The notes under the pieces: model-generated | Seen by the model: the letters and a program-made list of their open reading frames with translations, nothing else | What the model was told of the DNA's origin: nothing | The model's database searches: none | Assembly (NCBI GenBank): GCA_016125035.1 | Contig: WGMN01000011.1 | Location: 17,721-81,720, forward strand | DNA from: Pseudomonadota bacterium | GTDB taxonomy: Bacteria > Pseudomonadota > Alphaproteobacteria > UBA2136 > UBA6156 | DNA length: 64,000 bases | Reading direction: 5' to 3' | Made by a program: the position numbers and the translations under genes | In this document: positions 17,787-29,608 of the stretch, piece after piece | Position numbering within the stretch: the stretch's first letter is position 1 | Layout: every line of letters begins with the position of its first letter

Positions 17787-17838
17787 AAAACCCCCGCGGG
17801 CCTTTTTTGTTTGAGTGGGCCTCTTTATCGGGGGTTTT
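17787..17838. terminator. Terminator-like hairpin next to repeat A
   Basis: Arms AAAACCCCCG (17787-17796) and CGGGGGTTTT (17829-17838) enclose an inner CGGGCC/GGGCC pairing. It may be a separate terminator or part of the repeat's flank. Confidence 0.5.
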
Positions 17839-18038
17839 AGACGTTTTTCTGGCTTCCCTCTTGCAGAGAAAAACCGCGTCACCGGTGGTTTATGCGCTTA
17901 TTTTTATGCTCCGGTCAGTTGTGTGCGCACCGGGTCTAAAGCGGTGAGCGCCCCCAGCCTACGGTCCAAAAACGCATACAACAAGGGCACTTAGCCCTTT
18001 GTGGCCAAATCAACCCAACACCTGTGGCATCGCCACCG
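17839..18038. other. Gene-free 200 bp before the ITPase-like gene
   Basis: Together with the repeat and hairpin, this completes a stretch of about 500 bp (17542-18038) without a gene. I see no tRNA, ORF with a ribosome site, or further repeat in this part. Confidence 0.4.
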
Positions 18039-18575
18039 CTAACCGGCTTTGGCCTGGTCCGATGTATCCTCAAAAGCGCCGGGGTTCACCCACGGTATCA
18101 AGGCGGTTTTCACCGCCAGCGCAAAGCTGTCGTCCCGGCGCACTTTGCCGTTGCTCAGCGTTCCCACCACTCCTGTCGCGTAGTCATAAGGCAATCCTGC
18201 CGCCAACACATAAGGGCGCAACTCGGCGCCGTTCTTCATGGCTTCACCCCAGCTGTAGGGCATGGGGGTGGCTGCGGTAATAACCGCCACCTCGCGTTTG
18301 CCGTCGCTCACCGCCACAAAGCCGATCATCGCCCACTCGCCGTTAAACTGGGCCACTCCGCCTTCCATGCCTACCCCCAGGTCGGCGCCCAGTGCCTGCG
18401 CAGCCCGTGCCCGGTTCAAGGCGCCCTGCATGGTCTGGTCCAACCCGATCGGTTGGGCGGGGACGCCACTGTCCACGTCCGCGCCTTCAATTTGGGCGTC
18501 ATCCCAGTACGCGGCCACGCCTTGCCGCGCGGCGCCCATTTTTGCCGCATTTCTGCTGCCAACCATCACTTTCAT
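18039..18575 (-). CDS. Inosine/xanthosine triphosphatase (YjjX/DUF84 family)
   Basis: The protein has 178 residues from the ATG at 18575. The start motif MKVMVGSRNAAKMGAARQG binds the substrate phosphates, then VDSGVPAQPIGLDQTMQGALNRA and GVGMEGGV follow, the usual YjjX order. The family removes non-canonical ITP and XTP from the nucleotide pool. The open frame continues upstream through the tRNA-Leu gene, so the longer reading is rejected. The C-terminal region carries the KVRRDDSFALAVKTAL helix. Confidence 0.85.
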   Translation of the reverse strand: MKVMVGSRNAAKMGAARQGVAAYWDDAQIEGADVDSGVPAQPIGLDQTMQGALNRARAAQALGADLGVGMEGGVAQFNGEWAMIGFVAVSDGKREVAVITAATPMPYSWGEAMKNGAELRPYVLAAGLPYDYATGVVGTLSNGKVRRDDSFALAVKTALIPWVNPGAFEDTSDQAKAG

Positions 18576-18628
18576 AACCCGAATCTCCCCTGTTTTGCAG
18601 CCAACCGCAGCCTTTCGCCGCTGCTTTT

Positions 18629-18713
18629 TGGTGCGGATAGAGGGACTCGAACCCCCACAGATCACTCCACTGGGACCTAAACCCAGCGCGTCTACCAATT
18701 CCGCCATATCCGC
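18629..18713 (-). tRNA. tRNA-Leu (anticodon TAG)
   Basis: On the minus strand: acceptor GCGGATA/TATCCGC, anticodon stem CTGGG with loop TTTAGGT (anticodon TAG), a long class II variable arm, T-arm GGGGG-TTCGAGT-CCCTC, and encoded CCA at 18629-18631. Confidence 0.93.
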
Positions 18714-18791
18714 GTGTCAGTGGTTATCGCACAGCCCAAAAGCCCTTGCAATCACCGCCAAAATCAGGCAAACCGTCCCCCGCATACCGGT

Positions 18792-18868
18792 GGCGAGCGT
18801 AGCTCAGCTGGTAGAGTACAGGATTGTGGATCCTGGTGTCGCGGGTTCAAGCCCCGTCGCTCGCCCCA
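18792..18868 (+). tRNA. tRNA-His (anticodon GTG)
   Basis: Acceptor GCGAGCG/CGCTCGC with the extra G-1 (18792) opposite discriminator C73 (18865), diagnostic of tRNA-His. Anticodon loop ATTGTGG (GTG), T-arm with GGTTCAAGC, encoded CCA 18866-18868. Confidence 0.95.
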
Positions 18869-18870
18869 GT

Positions 18871-18885
18871 CTTCCCGTAGGGAAG
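18871..18885. repeat. Short hairpin after tRNA-His
   Basis: CTTCCC-GTA-GGGAAG begins two bases after the tRNA CCA. Close relatives (TCTCCC-GTA-GGGAGA) follow tRNA-Asp at 33642-33656 and occur at 60858-60872. Possibly a 3' processing or pausing hairpin. Confidence 0.5.
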
Positions 18886-18924
18886 CAACTCAAAGTAGGC
18901 GCGCACCATAAGGTGCAAGCCATT

Positions 18925-18954
18925 CTTAAAGTTTGATAAAACGTATGCTATAAA
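18925..18954 (+). promoter_or_regulatory. Candidate tig promoter
   Basis: An extended -10 (TGCTATAAA, hexamer 18949-18954) lies 28 bp before the tig start. The -35 is weak (CTTAAA at 18925-18930). Confidence 0.35.
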
Positions 18955-18982
18955 GGTTTAAATCCAAGGGAAGGGGAGTCCC

Positions 18983-20314
18983 ATGCAAGCAGAACTGAAC
19001 ACGGGTAAGGGCCTGGCGCGCAGCCTCAACATCACCGTGCCCGCCGCCAAGGTGGCCGAGCACTTCACCCGCCGCATCGCCGCATTGTCCAAAAATGTCA
19101 AAATCGATGGCTTCCGCCCGGGCAAAGTCCCGGCCAAGGTGGTCAAAGAGAGGCTGGGCGACCAGGTGGCGCAAGACGTCGCGCGCGAACTGGTGGAAGA
19201 ATGCCTGCCGCAGGCCATTAATGAGCACAAGCTCAACGTCGCCGGTCAGCCCCGCGTGCACAACAACGGCCCCACCGAGGGCTTCAAGGCCCAGGAAGGC
19301 ACCGACTTCACCTTTATTGCCGATCTGGAGATCTACCCGGAAGTAAAACCGGAAGGCTTCTCCGGCCTCAAACTCACGCGCGAAGTGGCCGAACCGTCCG
19401 ACGAGCTGGTCTCCGGCGCGCTCACCCGCCTGCAAAGCCAGATGCAGTCGTTCGCAGAGAAAAAGGGCAAGGCTGAAAAAGGCGACCGCATCACCGTCAC
19501 CGGCCAAGGCTACGCCGATAAAAAGGCCTTTGATGGCGGCAACCTCAAGGATTTCACCATCGTGCTGGGCGCCGGCCAGGTCATCCCGGGCTTTGAAGAC
19601 GGCCTCATCGGCACCAAGGCAGGCGACGAGGTCGAGGTCAACGTCACTTTCCCGGCGGAATACCACGCCAAGGAGCTGGCGGGCAAACCGGCCACCTTCA
19701 AACTCACCGTCAGCAAGGTGGAAGGCCCCAAGGACGAAGAGCTGAACGACGAATCCGTAAAAAAAATGGGCTTCGAAAACCTCTCCGCCCTCAAAGACAT
19801 CCTCAAAAGTGGCGCCGTGCGTGATCTCACCAACGCGTCCGAGCAACGCTTGAAGCGCGCCCTGCTCGACGCGTTGGAAAAATCCAACAGCAAGTTCGAG
19901 CTGCCGCAGGTGCTGGTGGAAGCCGAGCACCAGGCCCTCTGGCGCGCGCAACTGCAAGAGCTTCAACAGCGCAACCTGCCCATCGAGGCGCTGGGCTCCT
20001 CGGTGGAAGACGCCATCGCTTCCCTGCGCCCGCTGGCCGAGCGCCGCGTGCGCCTGGGGCTCACCCTGGCCGCCATCGCGCGCGAGAACAAGATCGAAGT
20101 CACCACTGAAGACCTCGACGCCGCCATCGCCGCGCAGATCGAAGGCGCTGGCCCGCAGGCCGAGCAAGCCCGCCGCTACTTCGCCAATCCGCAAAACCGC
20201 CAGCAACTGCTGGGCCCCATCCTGGAAGACAAGGTCACCAAGTGGGTGCTCGACCAGGCCGAGGTGAAGGAAAAGAAGGTGGAAGCGCAAGAGCTCCTGG
20301 CGGAATTGCAATAG
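18983..20314 (+). CDS. tig: Trigger factor, ribosome-associated chaperone
   Basis: This 443-residue chaperone binds the ribosome exit tunnel and folds nascent chains. The N-terminal domain has the ribosome-binding loop GFRPGKVPAKVV (around 42-53). The central FKBP-type prolyl isomerase domain (about 155-245) includes GDRITVTGQGYADKKAF and the VIPGFEDGLIG loop. A long helical C-terminal domain completes it. A good AGGGGAG ribosome site precedes the ATG. It heads the conserved tig-clpP-clpX-lon-hupB block, here interrupted by non-standard genes, and ends with its own terminator. Confidence 0.95.
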   Translation: MQAELNTGKGLARSLNITVPAAKVAEHFTRRIAALSKNVKIDGFRPGKVPAKVVKERLGDQVAQDVARELVEECLPQAINEHKLNVAGQPRVHNNGPTEGFKAQEGTDFTFIADLEIYPEVKPEGFSGLKLTREVAEPSDELVSGALTRLQSQMQSFAEKKGKAEKGDRITVTGQGYADKKAFDGGNLKDFTIVLGAGQVIPGFEDGLIGTKAGDEVEVNVTFPAEYHAKELAGKPATFKLTVSKVEGPKDEELNDESVKKMGFENLSALKDILKSGAVRDLTNASEQRLKRALLDALEKSNSKFELPQVLVEAEHQALWRAQLQELQQRNLPIEALGSSVEDAIASLRPLAERRVRLGLTLAAIARENKIEVTTEDLDAAIAAQIEGAGPQAEQARRYFANPQNRQQLLGPILEDKVTKWVLDQAEVKEKKVEAQELLAELQ

Positions 20315-20347
20315 CCGCCACAGCTTAAGCCTTGCTCATAAAGTACG

Positions 20348-20374
20348 TCGCCGGTTCACCCGGCGGCTTTTTTA
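20348..20374 (+). terminator. Terminator of tig
   Basis: CGCCGG / CCGGCG stem around TTCAC, followed by GCTTTTTTA. Confidence 0.88.
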
Positions 20375-20416
20375 TGCGCTGACAATTCTTCCCGGCTTTG
20401 GCATTCTCCTCGGGCC

Positions 20417-21445
20417 ATGAACCCCCGCCTTCTGCCCCTGCTGGTATGCCCCTTAAGCAAGGCGCCGCTCACCCTTAAAGACGCAATCTACGCGCCCTCG
20501 GGGGCCATCCTGTCAGGCCGGTTGGTCACCCGCAAAAACCCGCGCGTGTCGTATCCCATTCTCAACGGCGTGCCGCGCTTCACCGGCCAAACCAGCATCA
20601 CCGCTGCCAGCAGCGTGCACAGCTTTGGCGAGCAGTGGAACTACTTCAACTTCGATAAATTCCGCGCCATGTTCGAGAAGCATACCATCGGCAACACCTT
20701 CGGCTCTTTTTCTTTCCTTAAAGGAAAAACAGTGGTGGATGCTGGCGCCGGCGCGGGCATGCAAACCCGCTGGCTGGCCGAGAATGGCGCCGCCCATGTC
20801 ATCGCGCTAGAGCTCTCTCACACGGTGGATGGCATCCTCGCGCAAAACCTCGCCGGGCTTGGCAATGTCGATGTCATTCAATGCAGCATCGATGCCATTC
20901 CGCTCAAAAACGGTGCCATTCCGGGCATCGTCATGTGCAGCAACGTCATCCAGCACACACCGTCGGTCAAGGCCACGGCAACAGAGCTCTGGCGCATCAC
21001 CGCTCCAGGGGCCGAGTTCTGCTGGAATGTCTATACGCGTGACGACAGCACCCTGGGCCGCCGCCTGCGCTACAAACTTTACAGTACTACCCGCGCGGTG
21101 GTGGCGCGCCTGCCGTTTGTGCTGCGGCTGGCCTATGCCCACGCCATGGCGGGGTTGCGCTTTGTGCCGGGGCTTGGCTGGCTGCTAGAGCGTGCCGACC
21201 TCATGCGCCGTGGCGACGTGCCGGTGGGCACTGGCCTGGCACGCTTGCGCGCACTCTACCTGGCGGGGCTGGTCAACACGTTTGATTACTTCGGCGCACA
21301 CCAGTACCAGCACCACCTCAGCTTTGCCCAAATCAAAGCCATCATGGCCTCATTCCGCCCCAAACCCACCGCGCTCAATGGCAAAGCCTTCTTCGTGTCG
21401 CCGCAACCCATCGGCATCCTCCTGCGCCTGAAGAAGCCACGCTAA
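20417..21445 (+). CDS. SAM-dependent methyltransferase with Trm112-like N-terminus
   Basis: The protein has 342 residues. Residues 1-55 resemble a Trm112-type domain ([11 protein letters not shown] then [11 protein letters not shown]), as found fused to methyltransferases. A class I methyltransferase core follows, with motif [13 protein letters not shown] (about 110), ALELSHTV, and an [14 protein letters not shown] segment at the catalytic edge. The C-terminal 130 residues contain a hydrophobic, Arg-rich stretch that may contact membrane. The substrate cannot be read from sequence; relatives modify sugars, quinones or lipid-linked compounds. It interrupts the usual tig-clpP adjacency. Confidence 0.8.
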   Translation: MNPRLLPLLVCPLSKAPLTLKDAIYAPSGAILSGRLVTRKNPRVSYPILNGVPRFTGQTSITAASSVHSFGEQWNYFNFDKFRAMFEKHTIGNTFGSFSFLKGKTVVDAGAGAGMQTRWLAENGAAHVIALELSHTVDGILAQNLAGLGNVDVIQCSIDAIPLKNGAIPGIVMCSNVIQHTPSVKATATELWRITAPGAEFCWNVYTRDDSTLGRRLRYKLYSTTRAVVARLPFVLRLAYAHAMAGLRFVPGLGWLLERADLMRRGDVPVGTGLARLRALYLAGLVNTFDYFGAHQYQHHLSFAQIKAIMASFRPKPTALNGKAFFVSPQPIGILLRLKKPR

Positions 21446-21507
21446 CTTACACCTTTCAGCGCCTGCCTTCTTTTGCTATCCTGCCGCCAACAAAGAAGGA
21501 AACCCCT

Positions 21508-22110
21508 ATGTCCGGCCTCGTCCCCATTGTCATAGAACAAACCGCCCGCGGCGAGCGCTCGTTCGATATCTACTCGCGCCTGCTTAAGGAGCGCGTGATT
21601 TTCCTCACCGGCCAGGTGGAAGAGCACATGGCCAACCTCATCGTCGCGCAACTGCTGTTCCTGGAATCCGAGAACCCCGAGGCGGATATTTCCTTCTACA
21701 TCAACTCGCCCGGCGGCGTGGTCACCGCGGGCATGGCCATTTACGATACCATGCAGTACATCAAGTGCCCGGTGTCCACCATCGTGGTGGGGCAGGCGGC
21801 CTCCATGGGCGCGCTGCTCTTGGCTGGCGGCGCCAAGAACAAACGCTACGCGCTCAAAAACTCCCGCACCATGATCCACCAACCGCTCGGCGGCGCGCAG
21901 GGCCAAGCCACCGATATCCTGATCCAGGCGGAAGAGATCAAACGCACCCGGGAAATGATCAACCACATCCTCGCCCACCACACCGGCCAGCCGGTCAAGA
22001 AGATCGCGGAAGACACCGAGCGCGACAACTTCATGACCGCCGAGGAAGCCATGAAATACGGCCTGGTCGACCACGTCCTCACCCACCGCGACGACCTGAA
22101 GAAAAAATAG
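21508..22110 (+). CDS. clpP: ATP-dependent Clp protease proteolytic subunit ClpP
   Basis: This 200-residue serine protease forms the degradation chamber of ClpXP. The catalytic triad is visible: Ser99 in [15 protein letters not shown], His124 in TMIHQPLGG and Asp173 in EDTERDN. The N-terminus [26 protein letters not shown] is standard and lacks a long propeptide. An AGAAGGAAA ribosome site precedes the ATG. A strong hairpin follows, so clpX, 2.4 kb away, is not on the same message. Confidence 0.97.
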   Translation: MSGLVPIVIEQTARGERSFDIYSRLLKERVIFLTGQVEEHMANLIVAQLLFLESENPEADISFYINSPGGVVTAGMAIYDTMQYIKCPVSTIVVGQAASMGALLLAGGAKNKRYALKNSRTMIHQPLGGAQGQATDILIQAEEIKRTREMINHILAHHTGQPVKKIAEDTERDNFMTAEEAMKYGLVDHVLTHRDDLKKK

Positions 22111-22130
22111 CCCACCCCAAAAAAACCAAA

Positions 22131-22155
22131 GGCGGCCCGCAAGGGCCGCCTTCGT
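22131..22155. terminator. Terminator between clpP and the zinc-finger gene
   Basis: Perfect GGCGGCCC-GCAA-GGGCCGCC hairpin with an A-run on its left side, so it suits the convergent minus-strand gene as well as clpP. Confidence 0.8.
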
Positions 22156-22175
22156 CGTCAGTGGTGTCGCATCGC

Positions 22176-22604
22176 CTAACCGCTGGTGTCCGTGTCCACG
22201 CCGGGAGGCAGTTTCATGCCGGTCGGACCGGCCAGCGCGGCCTCATCCCGCTGCAACTGGGCCAGCACCTTGTTCCGGTAGGCCGAGAGGGCTTCCTCGA
22301 GCAGCAGCGCGAACTTCGCGTGCATCTCGCTCCTCAATTCCCGCATCTGCTCGTCGAGCAACGCAGCAACAGCAGGCAGTACGGTCGGCAATCCGCGGGG
22401 AAGAAGCTTTTCTTCGCGCAGCGTATCCATGCCCAGCTCCAGGCATTCATTGCAGATGAACATCGTCTCCGTGGGCTTGGCGGCGAGGCCTTTCACCTCG
22501 TGCTGGCTCTTACTGCAAAAGCTGCAATAAAAGGTCGTCTTTTTGCCTTCAGCAGGTTTCTCGGCAGTCTTAACGGCGGCAGGCGCCGCAGGTGTCTCGT
22601 TCAT
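22176..22604 (-). CDS. Standalone ClpX-type zinc-binding domain protein
   Basis: The protein has 142 residues. Residues 23-65 are a near copy of the ClpX N-terminal zinc-binding domain ([15 protein letters not shown], Cys27/Cys30, then [12 protein letters not shown], Cys51/Cys54), compared with [15 protein letters not shown] in the true ClpX 1.9 kb away. The AAA+ ATPase part is absent. It is replaced by a helical, charged tail (about 75-125) that could form a coiled coil. In ClpX this domain dimerises and receives adaptors and substrates. A protein with only this part could compete for adaptors, form mixed dimers with ClpX or recruit substrates. Lying inverted between clpP and clpX makes a ClpXP-related role likely. 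Function is inference. Confidence 0.82.
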   Translation of the reverse strand: MNETPAAPAAVKTAEKPAEGKKTTFYCSFCSKSQHEVKGLAAKPTETMFICNECLELGMDTLREEKLLPRGLPTVLPAVAALLDEQMRELRSEMHAKFALLLEEALSAYRNKVLAQLQRDEAALAGPTGMKLPPGVDTDTSG

Positions 22605-22725
22605 GGTCTCGCTCCTCTGGCTAAAAAGGTCTGGAAAAATCGACCTTAAACTTTGAATACACTTTTAGCCGCAACAATGTCAAGGGGTTCACCCACCTTG
22701 CCACCTCCGGCCGCAGCTTCCCCGC

Positions 22726-24351
22726 TCAGTTGCCTGCCGGCGGCACGCCCACCACAAAAGCCGGGGCCATCTCCCCGCCTTGCGGCGCGCGGCGGGCGGT
22801 GTCGCGCAGGTACATGTCAATGCCCAGGGCGGGCGAGGTCATGTAAACGTAGGCGCCGCTGGCCAGAAATTCCTTCCTCGGGTCGTCGCGCGGGCCCCAG
22901 TCCAGCACCTGGGCGTAGTCGGGTTTTACCTCGCGTAGCACGCGGCCTATGTCGTGGCGGTTGTGGCCCACCGTCCCGGGCATGCCGTAAAACACCGGGT
23001 ACTCGGTGTCCACCGGCAGGCCGGCAACTTCGCGGTTGGTCTTGCCCAGCATGTCGTAGGCGCGGCCGGGCCAGTAGTATGGTATGGTTCCGGCCCACAC
23101 CACCGCCACCACCGCATCGGGGGCTAACAGGCGGTTCAGCACCTGGACGGTGCGCAGGTTTATCTGGGCCGCTTCCACCTGGTAGGGCAGCACGCGGCCG
23201 TCCATCTGCTTGCGGTAGGGCTTGTAGGCCCACCACCAGCCCACCGCCAGCAGCAGCACGCACAGCGCGGTCAGGCTGCGGCGCGGCTGGCTGCAAAACG
23301 CCACCGCCATCAGCGGCACCGCCACCACCACGCCGGGCACAATCTGCCGCCAGTATGGCCAGGGGTCGCCACCCACCCATACCTGGTAGGCCATCAGCCC
23401 TAGCAGGGTGGCCAGCATGGTCACCGCCATCAGGTTGCGCCACAGTGTTGCGGCCAGCGCGGCCAGCACCACCAGGGGCCAGTGGTGGCCCAAAAACAGG
23501 CGCAGGAAGATCACCCCGTTGCCCAGCCGGTGCCAGGCCGGGTCGTCGCCCATCTTCAGCAGATAGGTATTGGGCACCCACTCGCCGTAATAGTAGTGCC
23601 GCCACAGCAGGTGCAGTGCCATCACCGCCGCCACCCCGGCGGCCAGCAAGCTCAGCCGCAGCAGGTCTTGGCCGCGGCGGCGGAACAGGCAGGCCAGCCA
23701 CCAGGCCGCCAGCGGCGGCAACACAATCAATACGCCGTCGGGGCGCAGGGCGTAGGCGCAGGCGGCCAGCGCCCATAGGGCCAGCAGCACGCGCGGGGTG
23801 GGGGTGGCGTGCCAGCGGGTGGCCACCATATAAAAGGTCGCCAGCCCCACCACGGCCAGCGGACCCACTTCCATACCCAGTATGCACCAGTAGGCCAGCG
23901 GGTAATAGGTCCACACCAGCAGGGCGCTCAGCACGGCGGCCAAGCCCGCACGCGCCTCGGTGGCTTGCCGCTGGCGCAGCAGGGCAAAGGCCAGCTTCGC
24001 GGCCATCAGGCCGCAACTCAGCCACACCAGCAGGCCAAGCAGCTGCACCATAAGCGGGGCAAAACGCACCCCGGCCAGGGCAATGCAACCAGCCATCACC
24101 ATGGTCCACAAGGGGTTGGTGTAGCCTTCCACGTATTCGCCGGCGTTCCAAACCAGGCCATGGCCCTCCACCAGCATGCGTGCGTAACGCATAGAGATCA
24201 TACCGTCATCGAACAGCGAAAAATAAACCCGGCCATCCATGCCGGTCAAAAACGTCTGGTGGAGGAACCATACCCCCCAGCAGGCGGCGGCAAGGGTGGC
24301 AAGCATCAGCGGCAGGGCGGGGCTGCCGCTGTTCAACAGGCGTCTCAACAT
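22726..24351 (-). CDS. GT-C fold membrane glycosyltransferase-like protein
   Basis: This 541-residue integral membrane protein has roughly nine to eleven hydrophobic segments. The first extracytoplasmic loop carries [20 protein letters not shown] followed by VEGYTNPLW, a signature of polyprenyl-phosphate-sugar-dependent transferases such as the AftB/DUF2029-like group. The Asp pair (DD near 48) would be catalytic. A soluble C-terminal domain (about 390-541) faces the periplasm. The donor and acceptor sugars are unknown. It lies in the clpP-clpX interval on the opposite strand and is compositionally GC-rich like its neighbours. Confidence 0.75.
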   Translation of the reverse strand: MLRRLLNSGSPALPLMLATLAAACWGVWFLHQTFLTGMDGRVYFSLFDDGMISMRYARMLVEGHGLVWNAGEYVEGYTNPLWTMVMAGCIALAGVRFAPLMVQLLGLLVWLSCGLMAAKLAFALLRQRQATEARAGLAAVLSALLVWTYYPLAYWCILGMEVGPLAVVGLATFYMVATRWHATPTPRVLLALWALAACAYALRPDGVLIVLPPLAAWWLACLFRRRGQDLLRLSLLAAGVAAVMALHLLWRHYYYGEWVPNTYLLKMGDDPAWHRLGNGVIFLRLFLGHHWPLVVLAALAATLWRNLMAVTMLATLLGLMAYQVWVGGDPWPYWRQIVPGVVVAVPLMAVAFCSQPRRSLTALCVLLLAVGWWWAYKPYRKQMDGRVLPYQVEAAQINLRTVQVLNRLLAPDAVVAVVWAGTIPYYWPGRAYDMLGKTNREVAGLPVDTEYPVFYGMPGTVGHNRHDIGRVLREVKPDYAQVLDWGPRDDPRKEFLASGAYVYMTSPALGIDMYLRDTARRAPQGGEMAPAFVVGVPPAGN

Positions 24352-24512
24352 ACTTTACTTATAGCCGCGGTGGTGCTGCCTGTCATGGGCTATGCCCTTT
24401 GGGCGGGCAGCCACACTGCGGCGGGCCAAGGCGGGGGCCTCTCCCCATAGTGCTTGACACCCCCACCGCCCTGCCCGAAACTCAGGCAGTTTAAAAGGAA
24501 GAGCCCACACCC

Positions 24513-25841
24513 ATGGCCAAAAAGCCGGAAAGCCCCCCCCCCAGCAACGGCGGCACGCTGTACTGCAGCTTTTGCGGCAAGTCGCAGCATGAGGTGCGCA
24601 AGCTCATCGCCGGGCCCACGGTGTTCATCTGTGATGAATGCGTGCGCCTGTGCATGGATATCATCCGCGAGGAAGAAGCCGCGCCGGGCGCCACCGCCGC
24701 GGGCGGCAAGGCCCCGGGGGCCGAGGGCAAACTGCCCACCCCGCAAGAGATCATGGGCATCCTGGATGACTACGTCATCGGGCAATCCAAGGCCAAGCGC
24801 ATCCTGTCTGTGGCGGTCTACAACCACTACAAGCGGCTCGAGCACGCCTCTTCCACCACCAAGCCAGAGGTGGAAATCGCCAAATCCAACATTCTGCTGG
24901 TGGGGCCCACCGGCTCGGGCAAAACGCTCCTCGCCCAAACGCTCGCGCGCATCCTGGATGTGCCCTTCACCATGGCCGATGCCACCACGCTCACCGAAGC
25001 GGGCTATGTGGGGGAAGATGTGGAGAACATCATCCTCAAACTGCTCCAGGCGTCCGATTATAATGTGGAACGTGCCCAGCGCGGCATCGTCTACATCGAT
25101 GAAATTGATAAGATCTCCCGCAAGGGCGATAACCCCTCCATCACGCGCGACGTCTCGGGCGAGGGGGTGCAGCAGGCGTTGCTCAAGCTCATCGAGGGCA
25201 CGGTGGCCTCTGTTCCCCCCCAGGGCGGCCGCAAGCACCCCCAGCAAGAGTTTCTGCAGGTGGATACCTCCAACATCCTGTTCATCTGTGGCGGGGCTTT
25301 CTCCGGGCTGGAAAAGGTCATCGGCCAGCGGCTGAAGAAGCGCAGCATCGGCTTTAATGCCGAGGTGAACTCTGAAGACAAACGCGGCGTGGGCGAGCTC
25401 TTCCAGCACGCCGAGCCTGAAGATCTGGTCAAATTCGGCCTTATCCCGGAATTTGTCGGCCGCCTGCCGCTTATCGCCACGTTGAATGATCTCGACGAAG
25501 AGGCCCTCATCCAAATCCTCACCATGCCCAAAAACGCGCTGGTCAAGCAGTACCAGCAGCTGTTCAAAATGGAAGACGCGCGCCTCACCTTCGCGCCAGA
25601 TGCCCTGCAGGAGATCGCCAAACAGGCCATCAAGCGCAAAACCGGGGCCCGTGGGCTGCGCGCCATCCTGGAAACCGTGCTGCTCGACACCATGTTCGAC
25701 CTCCCCACGCTGGAAAACCTGGAGGAGGTGGTCATCAACCGCCAAACCATCGCTTCGGGGGCGGAACCGCTGAAGATCTTCACCGACACCCCCAAACAGG
25801 CCTCTCCAAAGCCAGAAAAAGCCAGCAAAAAGGCCTCTTAG
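24513..25841 (+). CDS. clpX: ClpX, AAA+ unfoldase of ClpXP
   Basis: The full-length 442-residue ATPase unfolds substrates and feeds ClpP. It has the N-terminal zinc finger (Cys18, 21, 40, 43), Walker A GPTGSGKT (around 131), the pore-loop GYVGED and Walker [11 protein letters not shown]. The [19 protein letters not shown] region precedes the ClpP-binding IGF-type loop ([10 protein letters not shown]). The sensor 2 region [10 protein letters not shown] lies near the end. The C-terminus has a Lys/Ser/Ala-rich tail. The ribosome site AAAAGGAAG is good. The terminator hairpin begins within the last codons. Confidence 0.97.
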   Translation: MAKKPESPPPSNGGTLYCSFCGKSQHEVRKLIAGPTVFICDECVRLCMDIIREEEAAPGATAAGGKAPGAEGKLPTPQEIMGILDDYVIGQSKAKRILSVAVYNHYKRLEHASSTTKPEVEIAKSNILLVGPTGSGKTLLAQTLARILDVPFTMADATTLTEAGYVGEDVENIILKLLQASDYNVERAQRGIVYIDEIDKISRKGDNPSITRDVSGEGVQQALLKLIEGTVASVPPQGGRKHPQQEFLQVDTSNILFICGGAFSGLEKVIGQRLKKRSIGFNAEVNSEDKRGVGELFQHAEPEDLVKFGLIPEFVGRLPLIATLNDLDEEALIQILTMPKNALVKQYQQLFKMEDARLTFAPDALQEIAKQAIKRKTGARGLRAILETVLLDTMFDLPTLENLEEVVINRQTIASGAEPLKIFTDTPKQASPKPEKASKKAS

Positions 25842-25852
25842 GGCCTTTTTTT
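25827..25852 (+). terminator. Terminator of clpX
   Basis: AAAAGGCC / GGCCTTTT stem spanning the clpX stop, followed by a T-run. The next 190 bp (to 26043) are gene-free and contain a CCCCATCTTA-CGT-TAAGGTGGGG hairpin near 25948-25970. Confidence 0.85.
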
Positions 25853-26043
25853 GGGCCAGAATCAGGCGCTTTCCCATTCACATCAAACCTTACAGCCAAC
25901 AGCATGAAAAGGTTGTAAAAAAGCCAATTACCCCCTTCCCAGCCCCCCCATCTTACGTTAAGGTGGGGCTCTGAAAGGTCCCTGTAAGAGGACTCAATCA
26001 CAACGAATCATCACCCTTTTTTTCATGTTCGCGAGGAGCCGCA

Positions 26044-26361
26044 ATGACTATGTCAATTGATGTCGGCGAGGTCCCCCCGCCGAAACTGAACGAGCCCCGC
26101 TCGCCCGTACTCCATCTGAAGACCGAGCTTTTTCAGCTGGGGCCCCCGTCGGAGGCCGAAATCGATCGGCAACCACGACCAAACTATGGCGGCTCGCTGA
26201 GCCGCCTTGTCGACCCGGCTCTGGAATACCTGGAGCCGCGCCCCGCCCTGCGCTACGGGGTGGGGCTGACAGTCGGCATGGCGGTCACGTGGTTCCTCAT
26301 ATCACCGTTCTGCCGCATAGTTCTGGAGATATACCGTCTCTCCAACAGCACTGCATCATGA
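26044..26361 (+). CDS. Small C-tail-anchored membrane protein
   Basis: The protein has 105 residues. A proline-rich polar N-terminal half is followed by a single membrane segment near the C-terminus (VGLTVGMAVTWFLISPFC, about 75-92) and a short end. GAGGAGCC before the ATG is a good ribosome site. It is coupled to the next gene: its stop overlaps an ATGA, and the AAGGAGG ribosome site for the follower starts in its stop codon. I do not recognise either protein; pairing suggests a two-component membrane complex. Confidence 0.65.
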   Translation: MTMSIDVGEVPPPKLNEPRSPVLHLKTELFQLGPPSEAEIDRQPRPNYGGSLSRLVDPALEYLEPRPALRYGVGLTVGMAVTWFLISPFCRIVLEIYRLSNSTAS

Positions 26362-26372
26362 AGGAGGCCGGT

Positions 26373-26666
26373 ATGTCATCAAAGCGTGTCCTCCCGACGC
26401 CGATTCCGGATCGCACGCTGCGGTTCCCCGAAATGGAGGACCCGCGGCGCGACTATAAGACGAGGGTTGTCGATCGCCTGCTTGAGGCGATCGTGGTGGT
26501 GGTGTTGCTCGATCTATGGATCGCGCTATCGCCTGATCCCTACGCCACGGCCGCGTCCAACTGGGTCACGGCCCAGGTAGTGCAGCCGTTGCTGGACCGC
26601 CCGCAAGGCGGCGTCAGCGCCCACGTTCAGTTGTGGCTTAACCATCGCCGCGACTGGAATGGCTAA
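26373..26666 (+). CDS. Small membrane protein, partner of the preceding gene
   Basis: The protein has 97 residues. A charged N-terminus with DYKTRVVDRLLEA leads into one hydrophobic segment (IVVVVLLDLWIAL, about 41-53) and a polar C-terminus. The strong AAGGAGG (26361-26367) five bases upstream fixes the start at 26373 rather than the ATG at 26358. A hairpin follows, so this two-gene unit is separate from lon. No family recognised. Confidence 0.65.
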   Translation: MSSKRVLPTPIPDRTLRFPEMEDPRRDYKTRVVDRLLEAIVVVVLLDLWIALSPDPYATAASNWVTAQVVQPLLDRPQGGVSAHVQLWLNHRRDWNG

Positions 26667-26679
26667 CGGCCCTTCCGGC

Positions 26680-26713
26680 AAACCCCCGACCGCAACCGCG
26701 GCCGGGGGGTTTG
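26680..26713 (+). terminator. Terminator after the small membrane pair
   Basis: AAACCCCC / GGGGGTTT arms with inner GACC/GGCC pairing; a short T-rich end (TTTG). Confidence 0.7.
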
Positions 26714-26851
26714 TCATACCCTGCGTCCTTTCCGCCCCACCCCCAACCCCAACCTTACCCTGTGGGTATCCTCCCGCCCAAAAGCGCGCCACGCGCCTTG
26801 CCTCCGGGGCGCAACGCTTGCACCATGCTTGCAAGGCGAGAAACCACCCCC

Positions 26852-26878
26852 TTGTCACTCACCATGTTTGAGTGCTAA
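26852..26878. promoter_or_regulatory. CIRCE operator (HrcA site) overlapping the lon promoter
   Basis: TTGTCACTC-N9-GAGTGCTAA matches the CIRCE consensus TTAGCACTC-N9-GAGTGCTAA at seven of nine left-arm positions and all nine right-arm positions, with the exact nine-base spacer. A TTGTCA/GCTAAT promoter with a 16-bp spacer is embedded in it, so bound HrcA would block transcription of lon. Confidence 0.8.
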
Positions 26879-26912
26879 TGTCGCCCAATAACAAAATAGG
26901 GACAACTTCACG

Positions 26913-29426
<2,514 letters not shown>

Positions 29427-29485
29427 GAACGCCAAAAGTGGCGGCTGGCAAGCAAAAAATGCGTGAATAATTTTCGCGCATTTGC

Positions 29486-29514
29486 TTGACACCGCAGAAA
29501 TCCGGTCATCTAAT
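29486..29514 (+). promoter_or_regulatory. Strong sigma-70-type promoter of hupB
   Basis: TTGACA (29486-29491), a 17-bp spacer and TCTAAT (29509-29514), about 95 bp before the HU start; the leader is therefore long. Confidence 0.75.
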
Positions 29515-29608
29515 TCACCCGTCCCGCAATTGCCTAGGCAAACTGCGGTTCGCCGGGGGGTCACCATGCCAACCCGGAGTCTCTAACGGAAGGGAAAAGG
29601 ATCAACCC

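Noticed and set aside
18576..18707. N-terminal extension of the ITPase-like gene
   Set aside because: It would translate through the tRNA-Leu gene; the family start motif begins at 18575.
18926..20311. 461-residue minus-strand open frame opposite trigger factor
   Set aside because: Complementary-strand shadow of tig; the sense protein matches a known family throughout.
22653..24053. 466-residue plus-strand open frame opposite the GT-C gene
   Set aside because: Pro/Ala/Arg-rich shadow of the minus-strand membrane protein, with no domain or ribosome site.
24390..25877. 495-residue minus-strand open frame opposite clpX
   Set aside because: Shadow of clpX.
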